This document shows, piece after piece, positions 1 through 13,339 of a stretch of 64,000 bases of DNA; position 1 is the stretch's first letter; the number at the start of each line of letters is the position of its first letter. The notes under the pieces were generated by a model. It saw only the letters and a program-made list of their open reading frames with translations, did no database searches and was not told the DNA's origin. The position numbers and the translations under genes were made by a program. The DNA comes from Chloroflexota bacterium (GTDB taxonomy: Bacteria > Chloroflexota > Dehalococcoidia > Lucifugimonadales > UBA3495). The stretch is from contig PBMF01000014.1 of assembly GCA_002721995.1 (NCBI GenBank), positions 15,541 through 79,540 on the forward strand. Reading direction: 5' to 3'.

Positions 1-212
1 CCGTGGGTGATGAGGATGGCCCGGACTTTATCAACCCGCTCAACCAGGTAGGAAACATCGGGGATGATCAAGTCCACCCCGAACATGCCTTCCTCTGGAA
101 ATTGGACCCCGCAGTCGACGATCACGATATCGTCTTCATACTCGAAGGCCATCATGTTTTTGCCGATCTCCCCGAGGCCTCCCAGGGGAATGACGCGTAG
201 CTGAGATGTCAC
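1..212 (-). CDS. rnj: Ribonuclease J-like metallo-beta-lactamase, N-terminal part (runs off window start)
   Basis: Reverse-strand translation from GTG at 212: [71 protein letters not shown], the typical RNase J N-terminus. Confidence 0.85.
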   Translation of the reverse strand, partial: MTSQLRVIPLGGLGEIGKNMMAFEYEDDIVIVDCGVQFPEEGMFGVDLIIPDVSYLVERVDKVRAILITH

Positions 213-252
213 CGTGTTACTTGTTCCTATGTGTGGATTTGAAAATCGGCCA

Positions 253-1059
253 CTAGAACATGCTCAGCTGTTCGGGCCGGGGCGCTTCTTCTACGTTGAC
301 GGTGGAAATCTCGGCCGGCGCGGCAGAAACGAATGGGGGTTCCGGGCCATCGACGAAGGACAACCGGGTCTCTTGCTGGGCTGAGACGACGCTATCGTCC
401 AACTCCGGCCCCGGACCTTCGGAGGCATTCTCCAGAATCTCCGCAATCGCTTTGAAGTCTTCTATCATTGTGGGCCTTAGGTTCGCCGCGCGCAACACCG
501 TGGCGGGGTGGAGAACGGGAAAAATCAACCGGCCATCCTTCTCCCGCAGCTTGCCTCCGGCCCTGGTGATGCCCTCTCCGAGGAAATAACGCCCCAGGGC
601 GAAGCGGCCCAAGGTGACGATCAGTTTGGGGTTGACCAACTCTATCTGCCGGTCCAGATATTTGGTGCAGGCCGCCATTTCGGCGGGGGCCGGGTCCCGG
701 TTGCCGGGCGGGCGGCACTTGACCATGTTGGCGGTGAAGACCTCCTCCCGGTTGGTGCCGATGGACGCCAACAGCCCTTCCAGGAGTTGGCCCGCCGGAC
801 CCACGAATCGGCGGCCTTGGCGGTCTTCCTGATAGCCGGGCCCTTCACCGATGAACATGACGTCGGCGTTGGGGTTGCCTTCCCCGGGCACCGCATTGGT
901 GCGGCCGGCATGCAACGGACAGGAGGTGCAACTCCGGACCTGAACGGCGACTTGGTCCAGGTCCAACATGGGCGGGTCATCCGCGAAAGATGCGTCGGGA
1001 TTAGCTCCGGAAGTCCCAGGGATTGGACTGCCCTGATCGAAAGAAGTCATGGTTTCCAA
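253..1059 (-). CDS. Uracil-DNA glycosylase, family 4
   Basis: [50 protein letters not shown]: family-4 UDG Fe-S cysteines and GEGPG motif. Confidence 0.9.
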   Translation of the reverse strand: METMTSFDQGSPIPGTSGANPDASFADDPPMLDLDQVAVQVRSCTSCPLHAGRTNAVPGEGNPNADVMFIGEGPGYQEDRQGRRFVGPAGQLLEGLLASIGTNREEVFTANMVKCRPPGNRDPAPAEMAACTKYLDRQIELVNPKLIVTLGRFALGRYFLGEGITRAGGKLREKDGRLIFPVLHPATVLRAANLRPTMIEDFKAIAEILENASEGPGPELDDSVVSAQQETRLSFVDGPEPPFVSAAPAEISTVNVEEAPRPEQLSMF

Positions 1060-1383
1060 CCTCCCGTACCGGCTCGATTATTTTTTGAAGAGTAAGACTG
1101 GGAAACCAAGCCGGGCCGAAGGGCCATTTGGCTGGAGATATCAGGCAGATTCCAGGTTACTTTTTTACCCCGGAATTAACATAAATGCTGAATCACAGGC
1201 GTGGCGCAAGGCATTTTCCCTTGTTATGTCTCGCCAGGCCGGCACCGGACGGCCCACGGGACCTGGAAGGGAAATTCCGAAATGGGTAAAGAGAAAACAG
1301 AAGACGCGGTGACGGATGTAGGTCCGTAAGCTGGCTCCCACCGTCACCCCACTTCAGCCCGCAGCTAGGTATTCCGGCGGGGG

Positions 1384-1641
1384 TTAGTCCGAGGCGCCGT
1401 GCGCTTTGAGATAGGCTACGGCGTCGTTGATCGTCGCGATATTCCCGGCGTCTTCGTCTGATATCTCCAGCTGGCTATCCGGTGTGGAGAATTCCTCTTC
1501 AAACGCCATTATCAGTTCCACCAGGTCGAGGGAATCGGCGTTAAGGTTATCGACGAACGATGCGGTCTCCGTCACTTCGTCTTCCTCAACACCCAACTTG
1601 TCGACCACGATGGTCTTAACTCTGTCATATACAGTGGTCAA
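1384..1641 (-). CDS. acpP: Acyl carrier protein
   Basis: 85 aa with the [18 protein letters not shown] phosphopantetheine motif. Confidence 0.95.
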   Translation of the reverse strand: MTTVYDRVKTIVVDKLGVEEDEVTETASFVDNLNADSLDLVELIMAFEEEFSTPDSQLEISDEDAGNIATINDAVAYLKAHGASD

Positions 1642-1654
1642 TGACTCATCTCCC

Positions 1655-2122
1655 TTAAGGCACGGACTCGATGGGAGCGATCTCTCCCGTCTCCAGTCCA
1701 GACATTGCGGAGCCTAACACCCCGTTAACGAACCGTGCTGAACTATCGCTTCCAAAGATTTTAGCCAACTCCACAGCCTCGTTTATGGCGGTCTTACGCG
1801 GAGTCTCGGGGGTATATATCAACTCAAACAGCGCTATGCGGAGGATATTGCGGTCGATGAGCGACAACTGGCTCACCGGCCAAGCCGGCGCATAGCGGGT
1901 GATTACGTTGTCCAGGCCGGAATGACTCTTGGCCACACCGGTGAGAAGCCGCCTGGCGAATTCTACAGAACTCTCCGGCAGTTCCTCTTCTTCGTCCAAC
2001 CATTCGAAGTTTGGACTGGACCAGGTACTGCGGACATCCGCGGCGAATAGTGACTGCAGAGCCGCCGTTCTTGCCAGTCGCCTTTGGTCGGTAAAATTAA
2101 CCCGTTCCATGGGGGTCACCAT
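1655..2122 (-). CDS. nusB: Transcription antitermination factor NusB
   Basis: [16 protein letters not shown] and [25 protein letters not shown] motifs; adjacent to acpP. Confidence 0.92.
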   Translation of the reverse strand: MVTPMERVNFTDQRRLARTAALQSLFAADVRSTWSSPNFEWLDEEEELPESSVEFARRLLTGVAKSHSGLDNVITRYAPAWPVSQLSLIDRNILRIALFELIYTPETPRKTAINEAVELAKIFGSDSSARFVNGVLGSAMSGLETGEIAPIESVP

Positions 2123-2137
2123 ATGAAAGTCGAGGGG

Positions 2138-3097
2138 CTAGGCTTCTATCTCAGCCAGCTTCCGCATGGCTACGGAGTCTGACACTGCGGTTACCTTGAC
2201 GCCTCGATCGATTCTCTTGATTAGACCTGCCAACACTCCGCCGGAGCCGAACTCCACGAACTCCGTTACACCGGAGTCGACCATATGGCGGACCGAATTC
2301 TTCCACTGTACGCATTGGCAGAGACCGTTCACCAACTCGGAACGAATCTCGTCCCCGGTGGTCAACGGTTTGGACTCACAGTTGCCGATCACCGGCATCT
2401 TGGGGTCCTTGAAAGTCAGGCCTCCGATGGCGTCGGCCAGGCCCGCTTCTGCTTCCACCATGAGCGAGGAGTGGAACGCCCCGCTGACAGGTAGAGGGAT
2501 AGTCTTTTTCGCGCCACGGGCGGACGCCAAGTCCATCGCCCGGGCTACTGCAATTTTATCACCGCTGATCACAATCTGGTCATCGGTGTTGATGTTCGCC
2601 AACTCAACGCCGGTCTCGCCGCATATCTGGGCAAAGGCCAGCTCGTTCAACCCCAATATGGCCGCCATGGACCCGGGGCGGTTCACCGCAGCCTGGTTCA
2701 TCAGTTCACCGCGCTTGCGCACCAACTGGACGGCGTCGGAAAAATCGATGACGCCAGCGGCAACAAGAGAGGTGTACTCACCCAGACTGTGTCCGGCCAC
2801 GGCTTGGGCCTCCGCAGCTTCCGGACCACACATTTCCTGCCAGGTCCGCCAGGCTGCGACGCTCACGCTCATGATTGCCGGTTGGGAGTTTGCCGTGTTC
2901 TGAAGTTCCTGGGCAGGACCTTCAAATATTACACGGGATAACGGGAACCCCAGACTGTCGTCGGCTTCTTGAAAGGTCTCACGCGCGGCCTGGGACGACT
3001 CGAATAATTCGGCCCCCATGCCCACACTCTGCGACCCCTGTCCAGGGAACACATAAGCCCGATTATTTACAACTTCGGTACTCGTAGCTACCTCCAC
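2138..3097 (-). CDS. fabD: Malonyl CoA-ACP transacylase
   Basis: YVFPGQGSQSVGMG and GHSLGEY active-site motif. Confidence 0.95.
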   Translation of the reverse strand: MEVATSTEVVNNRAYVFPGQGSQSVGMGAELFESSQAARETFQEADDSLGFPLSRVIFEGPAQELQNTANSQPAIMSVSVAAWRTWQEMCGPEAAEAQAVAGHSLGEYTSLVAAGVIDFSDAVQLVRKRGELMNQAAVNRPGSMAAILGLNELAFAQICGETGVELANINTDDQIVISGDKIAVARAMDLASARGAKKTIPLPVSGAFHSSLMVEAEAGLADAIGGLTFKDPKMPVIGNCESKPLTTGDEIRSELVNGLCQCVQWKNSVRHMVDSGVTEFVEFGSGGVLAGLIKRIDRGVKVTAVSDSVAMRKLAEIEA

Positions 3098-3267
3098 CGA
3101 TTCAGGCCGGATTTCGAAACTCCCCGGATTTTATGGGAGAGCATGAAAAAAGTACAACCTGAAAACCACTCCTGTATTCCCCTTTTTTTGCACTTATCGT
3201 ACATAATGTAATCAATCGCGCCTGGGAGCGATGTCTGTCATCCAAGGAGCCAATGCTCCGGGAATGG

Positions 3268-3450
3268 CTAGACGGTCTCCTCTATTACCTGGCGGCCGCG
3301 ATAGAACCCGCACTGAGGGCACACGGTGTGGGGCAGCTTGGCGCTGCGGCAGCGTGAGCATAGCGCGGGGTGGAGCGGGCTGAGCTTGTATGAAGCCAGC
3401 CGCCGACCCTTCCGGGCCCTGGTCAATTTCTTCCTGGGTACCGCACCCAT
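3268..3450 (-). CDS. rpmF: 50S ribosomal protein L32
   Basis: MGAVPRKKLTRARKGRR...CSRCRSAKLPHTVCPQCGFYRGRQV, zinc-ribbon L32. Confidence 0.93.
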   Translation of the reverse strand: MGAVPRKKLTRARKGRRLASYKLSPLHPALCSRCRSAKLPHTVCPQCGFYRGRQVIEETV

Positions 3451-3681
3451 AATCGGTCACGTCCTTTTGGTCTGGCCTTGCGTCAGGTGCACATTTCGGC
3501 CGCCGCCGGTCATTCTACCAGGCAAAGGCGTAGAGGTACACTTTTCAAGCGAATGGGAGACTGGAGTGGGAAAGTCCCGGTCTCTGTTCATGTCCGGGTT
3601 ATGTGCCGGAAAGGGGCCTCTAGATTGAACCCCTGGATTATCACTCGATGCTAAAGAAGTATTACGAAGGAGAAGGCCGGT

Positions 3682-4206
3682 CTATTCCAGGCTCTCGGTT
3701 AAAAGCTCCGCCAACGACTCCCACCGCGGGTCTATGGAGGAAGCTTCACATTTACATTTTTCCTCGTTTAGGTTCGCTCCGCACTCAGTACACAGGCCAA
3801 GACATTTGTCTCGGCACAACGGCTTTATGGGCACCTCGGTGATGGCGTACTGACGGACGAACTCGCTCATGTCCAGGCCGTGTTGGGCATCCAGATGGGC
3901 CACACCGTCCGCCTCTTCCGGAGGATCGACTTTGCGGCCAGTCTCCGGATCAACCGTGGCGAAGCATTCTTCTTCCATTGTTAATTCGGACCCGTATTCG
4001 AACTGGCTGATGCACCGGCTGCAGGACAATTTCACCCGCAAGTCCAGTTTGGCCCGCACCAACACACCGTGGTGTGTCCGAATGACCTTGACCCATCCCT
4101 GGGCCCGGTCCGAGCCATCTTCAGGGCCGGTGAAACTTTCGTCTACTTCGTAGTCTCTGGTCGACCCGGTAGGCTCCTTCAACAACTGAGCCAAGTTGTA
4201 ATGCAT
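3682..4206 (-). CDS. YceD family protein (DUF177)
   Basis: LDLRVKLSCSRCISQFEYGSELTMEEECF and CRDKCLGLCTECGANLNEEKCKC; next to rpmF. Confidence 0.85.
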   Translation of the reverse strand: MHYNLAQLLKEPTGSTRDYEVDESFTGPEDGSDRAQGWVKVIRTHHGVLVRAKLDLRVKLSCSRCISQFEYGSELTMEEECFATVDPETGRKVDPPEEADGVAHLDAQHGLDMSEFVRQYAITEVPIKPLCRDKCLGLCTECGANLNEEKCKCEASSIDPRWESLAELLTESLE

Positions 4207-4359
4207 CGAGCCTATCCAAACCCTTCAAATGACCGATGACAATTATAGATTCTGCCCACGTTTGCCTGTCAAGGAAAACCGGTTTCCCAGGCGTGGCCAT
4301 GCCTGTTATGTCGCACATGAGCATCACTGACAGTTATGTCAGTTTATGCCGGCCAGTAA

Positions 4360-4776
4360 CTAGGGTTTAGACCGGGCACTCATACTCTCTTGAATGTAGT
4401 CAACGATGGAGCCGGTGGGCGCGCCGGGACCGAAGACCTCGGCGATCCCCAGGTCCTTCAAGGGCTGACGGTCAACCTCGGGGATGATTCCGCCCACCAC
4501 CACGATAACGTCGTCCATGCCCTGTTCCTGGATGAGGGTCATGATCTCGGGCAGTATCTCCAGGTGGGCGCCCGAGAGGATGCTCATCCCAATCACGTCC
4601 ACGTCTTCCTGACTGGCCGCCTGCACGATCATCTGGGGGCTCTGACGTATCCCCGTATAGATAACCTCCATACCCGAGTCCCTGAGGGCTCGGGCGATGA
4701 CCTTGGCCCCGCGATCGTGTCCGTCCAGTCCCGGCTTTGCCACCAACACTCTGGTGGGCCTGTTGTTGTCCTGCAT
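4360..4776 (-). CDS. Methylmalonyl-CoA mutase B12-binding (small) subunit
   Basis: [40 protein letters not shown]: DxHxxG cobalamin-binding motif. Confidence 0.95.
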   Translation of the reverse strand: MQDNNRPTRVLVAKPGLDGHDRGAKVIARALRDSGMEVIYTGIRQSPQMIVQAASQEDVDVIGMSILSGAHLEILPEIMTLIQEQGMDDVIVVVGGIIPEVDRQPLKDLGIAEVFGPGAPTGSIVDYIQESMSARSKP

Positions 4777-4778
4777 GA

Positions 4779-5195
4779 TTAGGGATTACTCTCCACCAAC
4801 TCGGTCAATATTCCGAACACGGACCTGGGATGCACAAAGGCGATGGTCCCCGATAGGCCCTCCTTGGGCTCCTGGTCGATCAGCTCCAGGTCCAGGGTCT
4901 TCAGCGTCTGCAACTTACCCGCGATATCGGTGACGTTCAAGGCCAGGTGGTGCAGGCCCTCGCCCCGGCGTTCGATGAACCGGCCCACTCCGGTCTCCGG
5001 GCCGGTGGGCTCCAACAGCTCCAGGCGAGTCTGGCCCACCTCTATCAGGGTGGCGCGGACGCCCTGGTCCTCCATCAACTCGATCTCAGCATCGGGCACA
5101 TCAAAGACCTTCTTAAAGAAGGCCAGCGACGCCTCTATGTCCTTTACGGCCACGCCCACGTGGTCGATGTAATTAACCGTGCAGACCTCAGTCAC
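4779..5195 (-). CDS. mce: Methylmalonyl-CoA epimerase
   Basis: [23 protein letters not shown]...[14 protein letters not shown], glyoxalase-fold MCE. Confidence 0.92.
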   Translation of the reverse strand: MTEVCTVNYIDHVGVAVKDIEASLAFFKKVFDVPDAEIELMEDQGVRATLIEVGQTRLELLEPTGPETGVGRFIERRGEGLHHLALNVTDIAGKLQTLKTLDLELIDQEPKEGLSGTIAFVHPRSVFGILTELVESNP

Positions 5196-5311
5196 TTTGC
5201 GTTGTCTCCTCTCTAATCGTCAGACACTGTCCCCTCCCCCGCTGGCGGGGGAGGGGTAGGGGGGGGGGAACTTTCCGCCACCAACATGCTTACTGAAACC
5301 CAGACCAGCCC

Positions 5312-6469
<1,158 letters not shown>

Positions 6470-6549
6470 GACATTTCTCCACTTATACCTTGTTATGTTT
6501 ACTTATGAGGCTAAATCGCCGGGTAATATGACCTGGCACTGGTCTCAGA

Positions 6550-8262
<1,713 letters not shown>

Positions 8263-8422
8263 AACCCAGTCTCCGGGTCGGCGCGGCCCAACAATTGTAC
8301 CCATATATAAGGGGCCACTCAAGGTTGGTTGGGGTGACGGCGGGGCGGACGCCGCACGGTTTAGAATCCGATTCCCTGCATATTACTACCGTGGGAAGCT
8401 GCAGATACCTCTAGGTGGTCCT

Positions 8423-10611
8423 ATGGGAATTGCCGAGCTAATCATCGCGATATTAGATCTGGTCGGAAAAGTTGTTCCACTGGTCAGTAAGTGGCTGGGC
8501 AGAAAGACCAACGGTTACAGCGTCTGGAAGTCGGAGCTTACCTATTGGGCAGCACGGCCCCGGTCGATCGGCCGGCGGTTTGTTGGCCGTGATGCCGAGC
8601 TGAAAGCCACCACCGATGCATTCAGACACGGCAACCACGTTGCGCTAACCGGTGGCCCGGGAACGGGGAAATCTCAACTTGCTGCCGAATTCGTGCAGAA
8701 GTCCAAGCGCAAAGGCTTTTGGGTTTCTGGCGGCGAAACGCCGATTCAAACCATAATTGCTCTTGCACCACATTTGGGTATTGAACGGGAAGGTCGCAAC
8801 GATGCTGAGCTTTTGTTTCAAGTCCGGCGGCGCCTCCAAGCACTGCCCAACAAAACCCTTTGGGTAATCGACAACCTCGCCGACCTGGACCAGTTGAACG
8901 GCCTTCTAAACGAAATTGGAAAAGTCACGCTGTTGGTGACCAGCCAAGACAGCAGGGAAGGGGTGCTGCCTGCCGGAATCGTCTTTCAACCGATTGGGGT
9001 CTTGGACCCCGAAGCAACCGTCAGGATCCTTTGCCGAAATGACCGCCATGATTCCAGGCAGCCTGTGTTCAGAGATTTGGTGAATGAAGTGGGCTGCCTC
9101 CCCCGCGCCGTGGAAGCCCTAGCGGTGCAATTGTCTTCCCCGAATGAAAACCCTGCAAGGCTTTTGGAAGAGCTGCGAGAGTCTCCCAACCCATTGCAAT
9201 TTGACCGGTTCCAAATGCAGACTGCCGGATTACAAATCCCACAGACCGAATCCTTGTTCAATGCGCTGCGACGTCCGGTAGATGCTCTGGAGCCAGATAC
9301 TAGAGCGGCGTTGGCGCATCTGGGATACACGGCCGACCTACCAATCCCGATGCCTTTGGCATTGGCACTGACCGGGCTGGATGGCGGGGCTATAGTCAAT
9401 TTCTTCGACAAATGCGCCCGCAGGTCAGTTCTATCAATAAGCGGGAATGAAATCACGCTCCACTCTCTAACTAAAGCATTAATCGCTGCCATAAGCCCGG
9501 CTAGGACATTGCGGATTACCCTTGAGCGCGCCACGCGACGGTTAGCAGAAATTGACGAATCTGGATATCCGCCCCCACCGGATGAGTTCCCACATTACGA
9601 GCAATTGTCACGGTGGGCATACACCCACATTGACCAAGAAGACTTGGCCTTGATTTCGTTCAGCAACAACTTAGCTATCAATTATTCCAAGATTGGCCAC
9701 TATGATGACTCCGCGCGTATATACGCGGCGAATCTGGAGGTTGAAGAGAGAGTTTTTGGACCGGAGCATCCCAATACCCTTAACAGCTTAAATAATCTCG
9801 CTTCGAACCTCAGTCAAGCCGGACGATTTCTTGAAGCTGCCAACTCCACAGACAAACCCTAGAGGTCCAAGAAAAGGTTTTGGGTCCCGACCATCCCAGT
9901 ACGATCTTGAGCCGGAGTAACCTTGGTGCCGACTATGCGAATTCAGGCCAATTCAATGAGGCCATTCTAATTCTTGAGCTCACTCTGGAATCCAGGAACC
10001 GGGTGTTGGGGCCAGATCACCCTGATACCCTAAGAAACTGTAGCTACCTCGCTGCCACTTACAGTCAATGCGCCCGATACAATGACGCCGTCCCACTGCT
10101 CAAGAAGACAATTGAACGCCAAAATCAAATTTTGGGGCCTGACCATCCCGACAGCCTCGTCAGCCGTAACAACCTCGCCGCCACTTATGGTCAAGCTGGA
10201 TATTATGAAGAAGCTTTACTAATCATGCGTGAGACGGTGGAAGCTAGAGAGCGTATATTAGGATCCGAGCATCCCGACACATTGACCAGCCTGAACAATC
10301 TGGCGAACGCATTTACCAGTGCCGGAAGATTCGATGACGCCTTCAAATTGAACCAACGCGTTTTGGAGGCTCGAGAGCGATTGTTTGGGACAGAACACCC
10401 AGACACCCTCGGAAGCCGCAACAACCTGGCCAACGCCTACCATAGCGCCGGACGCTTCGATGAAGCCGCCGACATGCACGCCCTTAACCTGGAGGTCAGC
10501 GAGCGGGTCTTGGGGGCCGAACACCCCGACACCCTCGCAAGCCGCAACAACCTGGCATATGTGTACCGGGCTCTTGGTCGAGATGCCGATGCGGACGCCC
10601 TTTTCGATTAA
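8423..10611 (+). pseudogene. NB-ARC/STAND-type NTPase with C-terminal TPR repeats, split by a 1-nt frameshift near 9844
   Basis: Walker A ALTGGPGTGKSQLA, Walker B-like TLWVIDNLADLD, then 42-aa repeats LGPDHPDTLxSRNNLAxxYxxAGRFDEA. The first ORF ends at 9862 (...AANSTDKP*). The +1 frame from 9844 reads LHRQTLEVQEKVLGPDHPSTILSRSNL and continues to 10611. Confidence 0.8.
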
Positions 10612-10665
10612 GCTCGACAAGATAGACCGACCGCTCGTTATACCGTCAAAGGAGCGCCCTCCACC

Positions 10666-11499
10666 ATGCAACCCCAAGACCTGAACATGACCACCACCGT
10701 CACTGGGCATCAGCTTTTTCTTTTTGTGACCCTGGCGGACGCCGAAGACGAGACGGAACTGGCACGGGCCATCGACGGGCTAGGCGGGGACATGGAGAAC
10801 GCCCACGACGTTGACGGCGCGCCGTCGGAAGACGCCTTCAGCCGGGGACGGTTCCAGTTGCTGCGGGCGGAGGCGGGGCTGACCAACGACCAGCAGATCA
10901 TTCACCCGGCAGTGTCCGAGGCCCACGGGATGGTGCGATTGGAGTGCGCGACCCTGGCCCCCATCAAAGAGTACGAGGACGGGCTGCGTACTCTAATAGA
11001 AGAACGGGGCGGTTCGGTGGAGACCCTGGCCGGGGTGATGCGGCCCCGCAGTTACACCAGCCACGCCATGACCCAGTTCGCCTACGCCCACGCCATGCCG
11101 CCCAACAACGGCGAGACCCACCCCCTGGCGGCGGTGACGCCCATGAACAAGACCGACGCCTGGTGGCAGATGGACTTTCTCCACCGGGAGAGTTTCTTCC
11201 TGCCCCGCTACGACGAGAACGAGAACATCGTGGTCAAGGGCCACGCCCTGGCCAGCGCCGCCGGGGTGCCCAGCATCAACCGCCGGCTGGTCCACGCCCC
11301 CGAGGGCTACGGCCTGCAGGGCAATTACGACTTTGTGGGGTACTTCGAGTTCGCCGAGGCCGACGCGCCAGTCTTCCGGGAAGTCATGGCCGGTCTGCGG
11401 GACACCCAGCAGAACCCTGAGTGGAAGTACGTGCTGGAAGGCCCGGAGTGGTGGGGCCGCCGCGTGAGAAACGCCGCCCAGATGCTGGGTCAAGTCTAA
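10666..11499 (+). CDS. Conserved hypothetical protein, possibly ferredoxin-like alpha/beta barrel
   Basis: Intact 277-aa ORF with upstream AAGGAG; C-terminal FEFAEADAPVFREVMAGLRDTQQNPEWKYVLEGPEWWGRRV. No firm family recognised. Confidence 0.6.
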   Translation: MQPQDLNMTTTVTGHQLFLFVTLADAEDETELARAIDGLGGDMENAHDVDGAPSEDAFSRGRFQLLRAEAGLTNDQQIIHPAVSEAHGMVRLECATLAPIKEYEDGLRTLIEERGGSVETLAGVMRPRSYTSHAMTQFAYAHAMPPNNGETHPLAAVTPMNKTDAWWQMDFLHRESFFLPRYDENENIVVKGHALASAAGVPSINRRLVHAPEGYGLQGNYDFVGYFEFAEADAPVFREVMAGLRDTQQNPEWKYVLEGPEWWGRRVRNAAQMLGQV

Positions 11500-12621
11500 C
11501 CCGCCGCCGAGGTGTAGAGCTCGGACCGGGGGTGGAAGTCGCTCCAGGCGAACCAGAAAGAATAGTGGGAGGGCAGCCGATCCAGCCTCTCCCCAAACAA
11601 CGGCCCCTCAACCGCCTGGCCGGTAAGCACCTGCCATAGACTGCCCGTTTCTTGGTCCCGCATGAGGGCCACACCGTCCCGAGGCGCCGACGGCTCAAAG
11701 GTCAGAGTCCGCCCGTCCAACCGCCTCTGGAACGCCGCACCGCTTTCGGACAGGGACTCGAAGGTCACCACCACCTCCTCCCCGGCGAAATGGTCGTTGA
11801 TGACGCTGCGCCCCGCGATGGCGCTGAAGGGATAGGCCTTGGCCAACCCCGACACCGTCATACCCATGACCAGTTCCTTGCCGGGCAGACGTCTGTCCTT
11901 GTTTGACTCGCCCAGGAAGCCGCCGACCCGCCCCGGTAATAACCCTCGTAGGTGTCGCCCTGGTACCGGCCCCGCTTGTCCAGGACCAGGGTGTCGGGGT
12001 GAAGGCTGAGCCACTGCTGCCAGGTGGTCTGCACGGCGGGCACGATCTCCAGTGCCTGGTTCACCTGGGGGCCCTTCACGCCCCGGCTGAGGAACTGACT
12101 CCAGAGAGTCTCCGACTGGTGGTCATACATCACCAGGGCGTTCATGATGAGCTTGCCCGACACGCCAAAGGTGTGCTCGGTGCCCTGAATCTCTCGGTCA
12201 TACACTATGCCCGTGAAGCGGAGGGGTCACCATGTGACGGCAATGGGCTTGCCGCCGACGGTGTCGTTCACTATCTCGTGACGCGAGAGCAGGTTCAGGG
12301 GGTAGGCCCGGTGCTCGCTGTTGATGGACACGCCCAGCACCCGCTCCCCCAGGTCCATCTGTCCCAGCGCCTGGGCTGAGGTGGCGAATTGGGGCTCCAG
12401 GATGGCGGGGATGCCGTCCCGTCCCAGCACGGTGATGATCTTGAGGTCTCGGGTGCCCGTGGAATCGGGCCGGGCCGGGCCGACGTGTCGACGATGCTGA
12501 CCGTCTCCCCCCGCAGGTTCAGGAAGAAGGAACGTAGCTGCGGGGCGAACAGCACGGCGGCAACCAGCGACACCAGGAGCAGCACCACAATCGAACCGGA
12601 CTTGCTCAGGAACCATCCCAT
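11496..12621 (-). pseudogene. DUF3179 domain protein with N-terminal TM helix; reading frame interrupted three times (frameshift ~12467-12482, in-frame TGA 12229-12227, frameshift ~11938)
   Basis: Pieces in order: MGWFLSKSGSIVVLLLVSLVAAVLF...; DLKIITVLGRDGIPAILEPQFATSAQALGQMDLGERVLGVSINSEHRAYPLNLLSRHEIVNDTVGGKPIAVTW-TGA-PLRFTGIVYDREIQGTEHTFGVSGKLIMNALVMYDHQSETLWSQ; GFLGESNKDRRLPGKELVMGMTVSGLAKAYPF. Confidence 0.75.
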
Positions 12622-12660
12622 GTGAATTTTGATGCCGGACGGGGGCGCTGGATTCAGCGG

Positions 12661-13065
12661 CTAATCCTGTACCAGTATGGCCTCGATCTCCACGTCCAGA
12701 CCCGGCTCGGCCAGGGCGGTGATGCCGATGAGCGAGTTGGCGGGATACATGTCCTGGAAGTGCTTGGCCATCAACTCCCGCATCTTGTCCGAGTCCGCTT
12801 GGTAGTCAGGGATGCTGGTCACGAAGGTGGTCAGTTTGACGAAGTTGCCGGGGCCGAACCCTTCCTCGGCCGCCACCGCCACGAGACGGCCCAGCGTCAC
12901 GTCCAGCTGCTCCATCATGGACTTGCCCTTGGAATCGGTGCCCCGGGCGGTGCAGCCCGATATGAACAGCATGTTGCCCGCTTTAACGGCGCGGCTGTAG
13001 GTGGGTCCCGCCGGTGCGATGTCCGGGTATTGCATTCTTTCCACTGCCATCTGAATACTCCTCAC
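12661..13065 (-). CDS. RidA family protein (YjgF/YER057c/UK114)
   Basis: AVKAGNMLFISGCTARGTD...GPGNFVKLTTFVTSIPDYQ...ALAEPGLDVEIEAILVQD. Confidence 0.88.
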   Translation of the reverse strand: MRSIQMAVERMQYPDIAPAGPTYSRAVKAGNMLFISGCTARGTDSKGKSMMEQLDVTLGRLVAVAAEEGFGPGNFVKLTTFVTSIPDYQADSDKMRELMAKHFQDMYPANSLIGITALAEPGLDVEIEAILVQD

Positions 13066-13196
13066 TGGCCGGGTTAGAGGCAGGTATTCTAAAGAAACAT
13101 CGGGCCCCAGTCACCCCACGGTCTGGCACGGAGAACCGCTACCATCTATAATTCGGTAGTCCTTCCATCAACGGGCTGCCATTGATGGGGGAGCAG

Positions 13197-13270
<74 letters not shown>

Positions 13271-13280
13271 TTCCGCAAAT

Positions 13281-13322
13281 AAAAATAGGCCCGTCCCGAT
13301 TCATCGGGACGGGCCTATTTTT
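13281..13322 (+). terminator. Rho-independent-like terminator after tRNA-Gly
   Basis: AAAAATAGGCCCGTCCCGA-TTCA-TCGGGACGGGCCTATTTTT near-perfect hairpin with T tract. Confidence 0.85.
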
Positions 13323-13339
13323 GTCTCTCTTGCGCCGGG

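Noticed and set aside
3451-3681. Possible riboswitch or small RNA in the gap between rpmF and the DUF177 gene
   Set aside because: Some GC-rich pairing is visible but no motif of a known riboswitch class could be recognised; needs Rfam search.
9750-10600. Regularly spaced repeats resembling a CRISPR or tandem repeat array
   Set aside because: Period is 126 nt, coding in one frame, and translates to TPR units; there are no spacers or cas genes.
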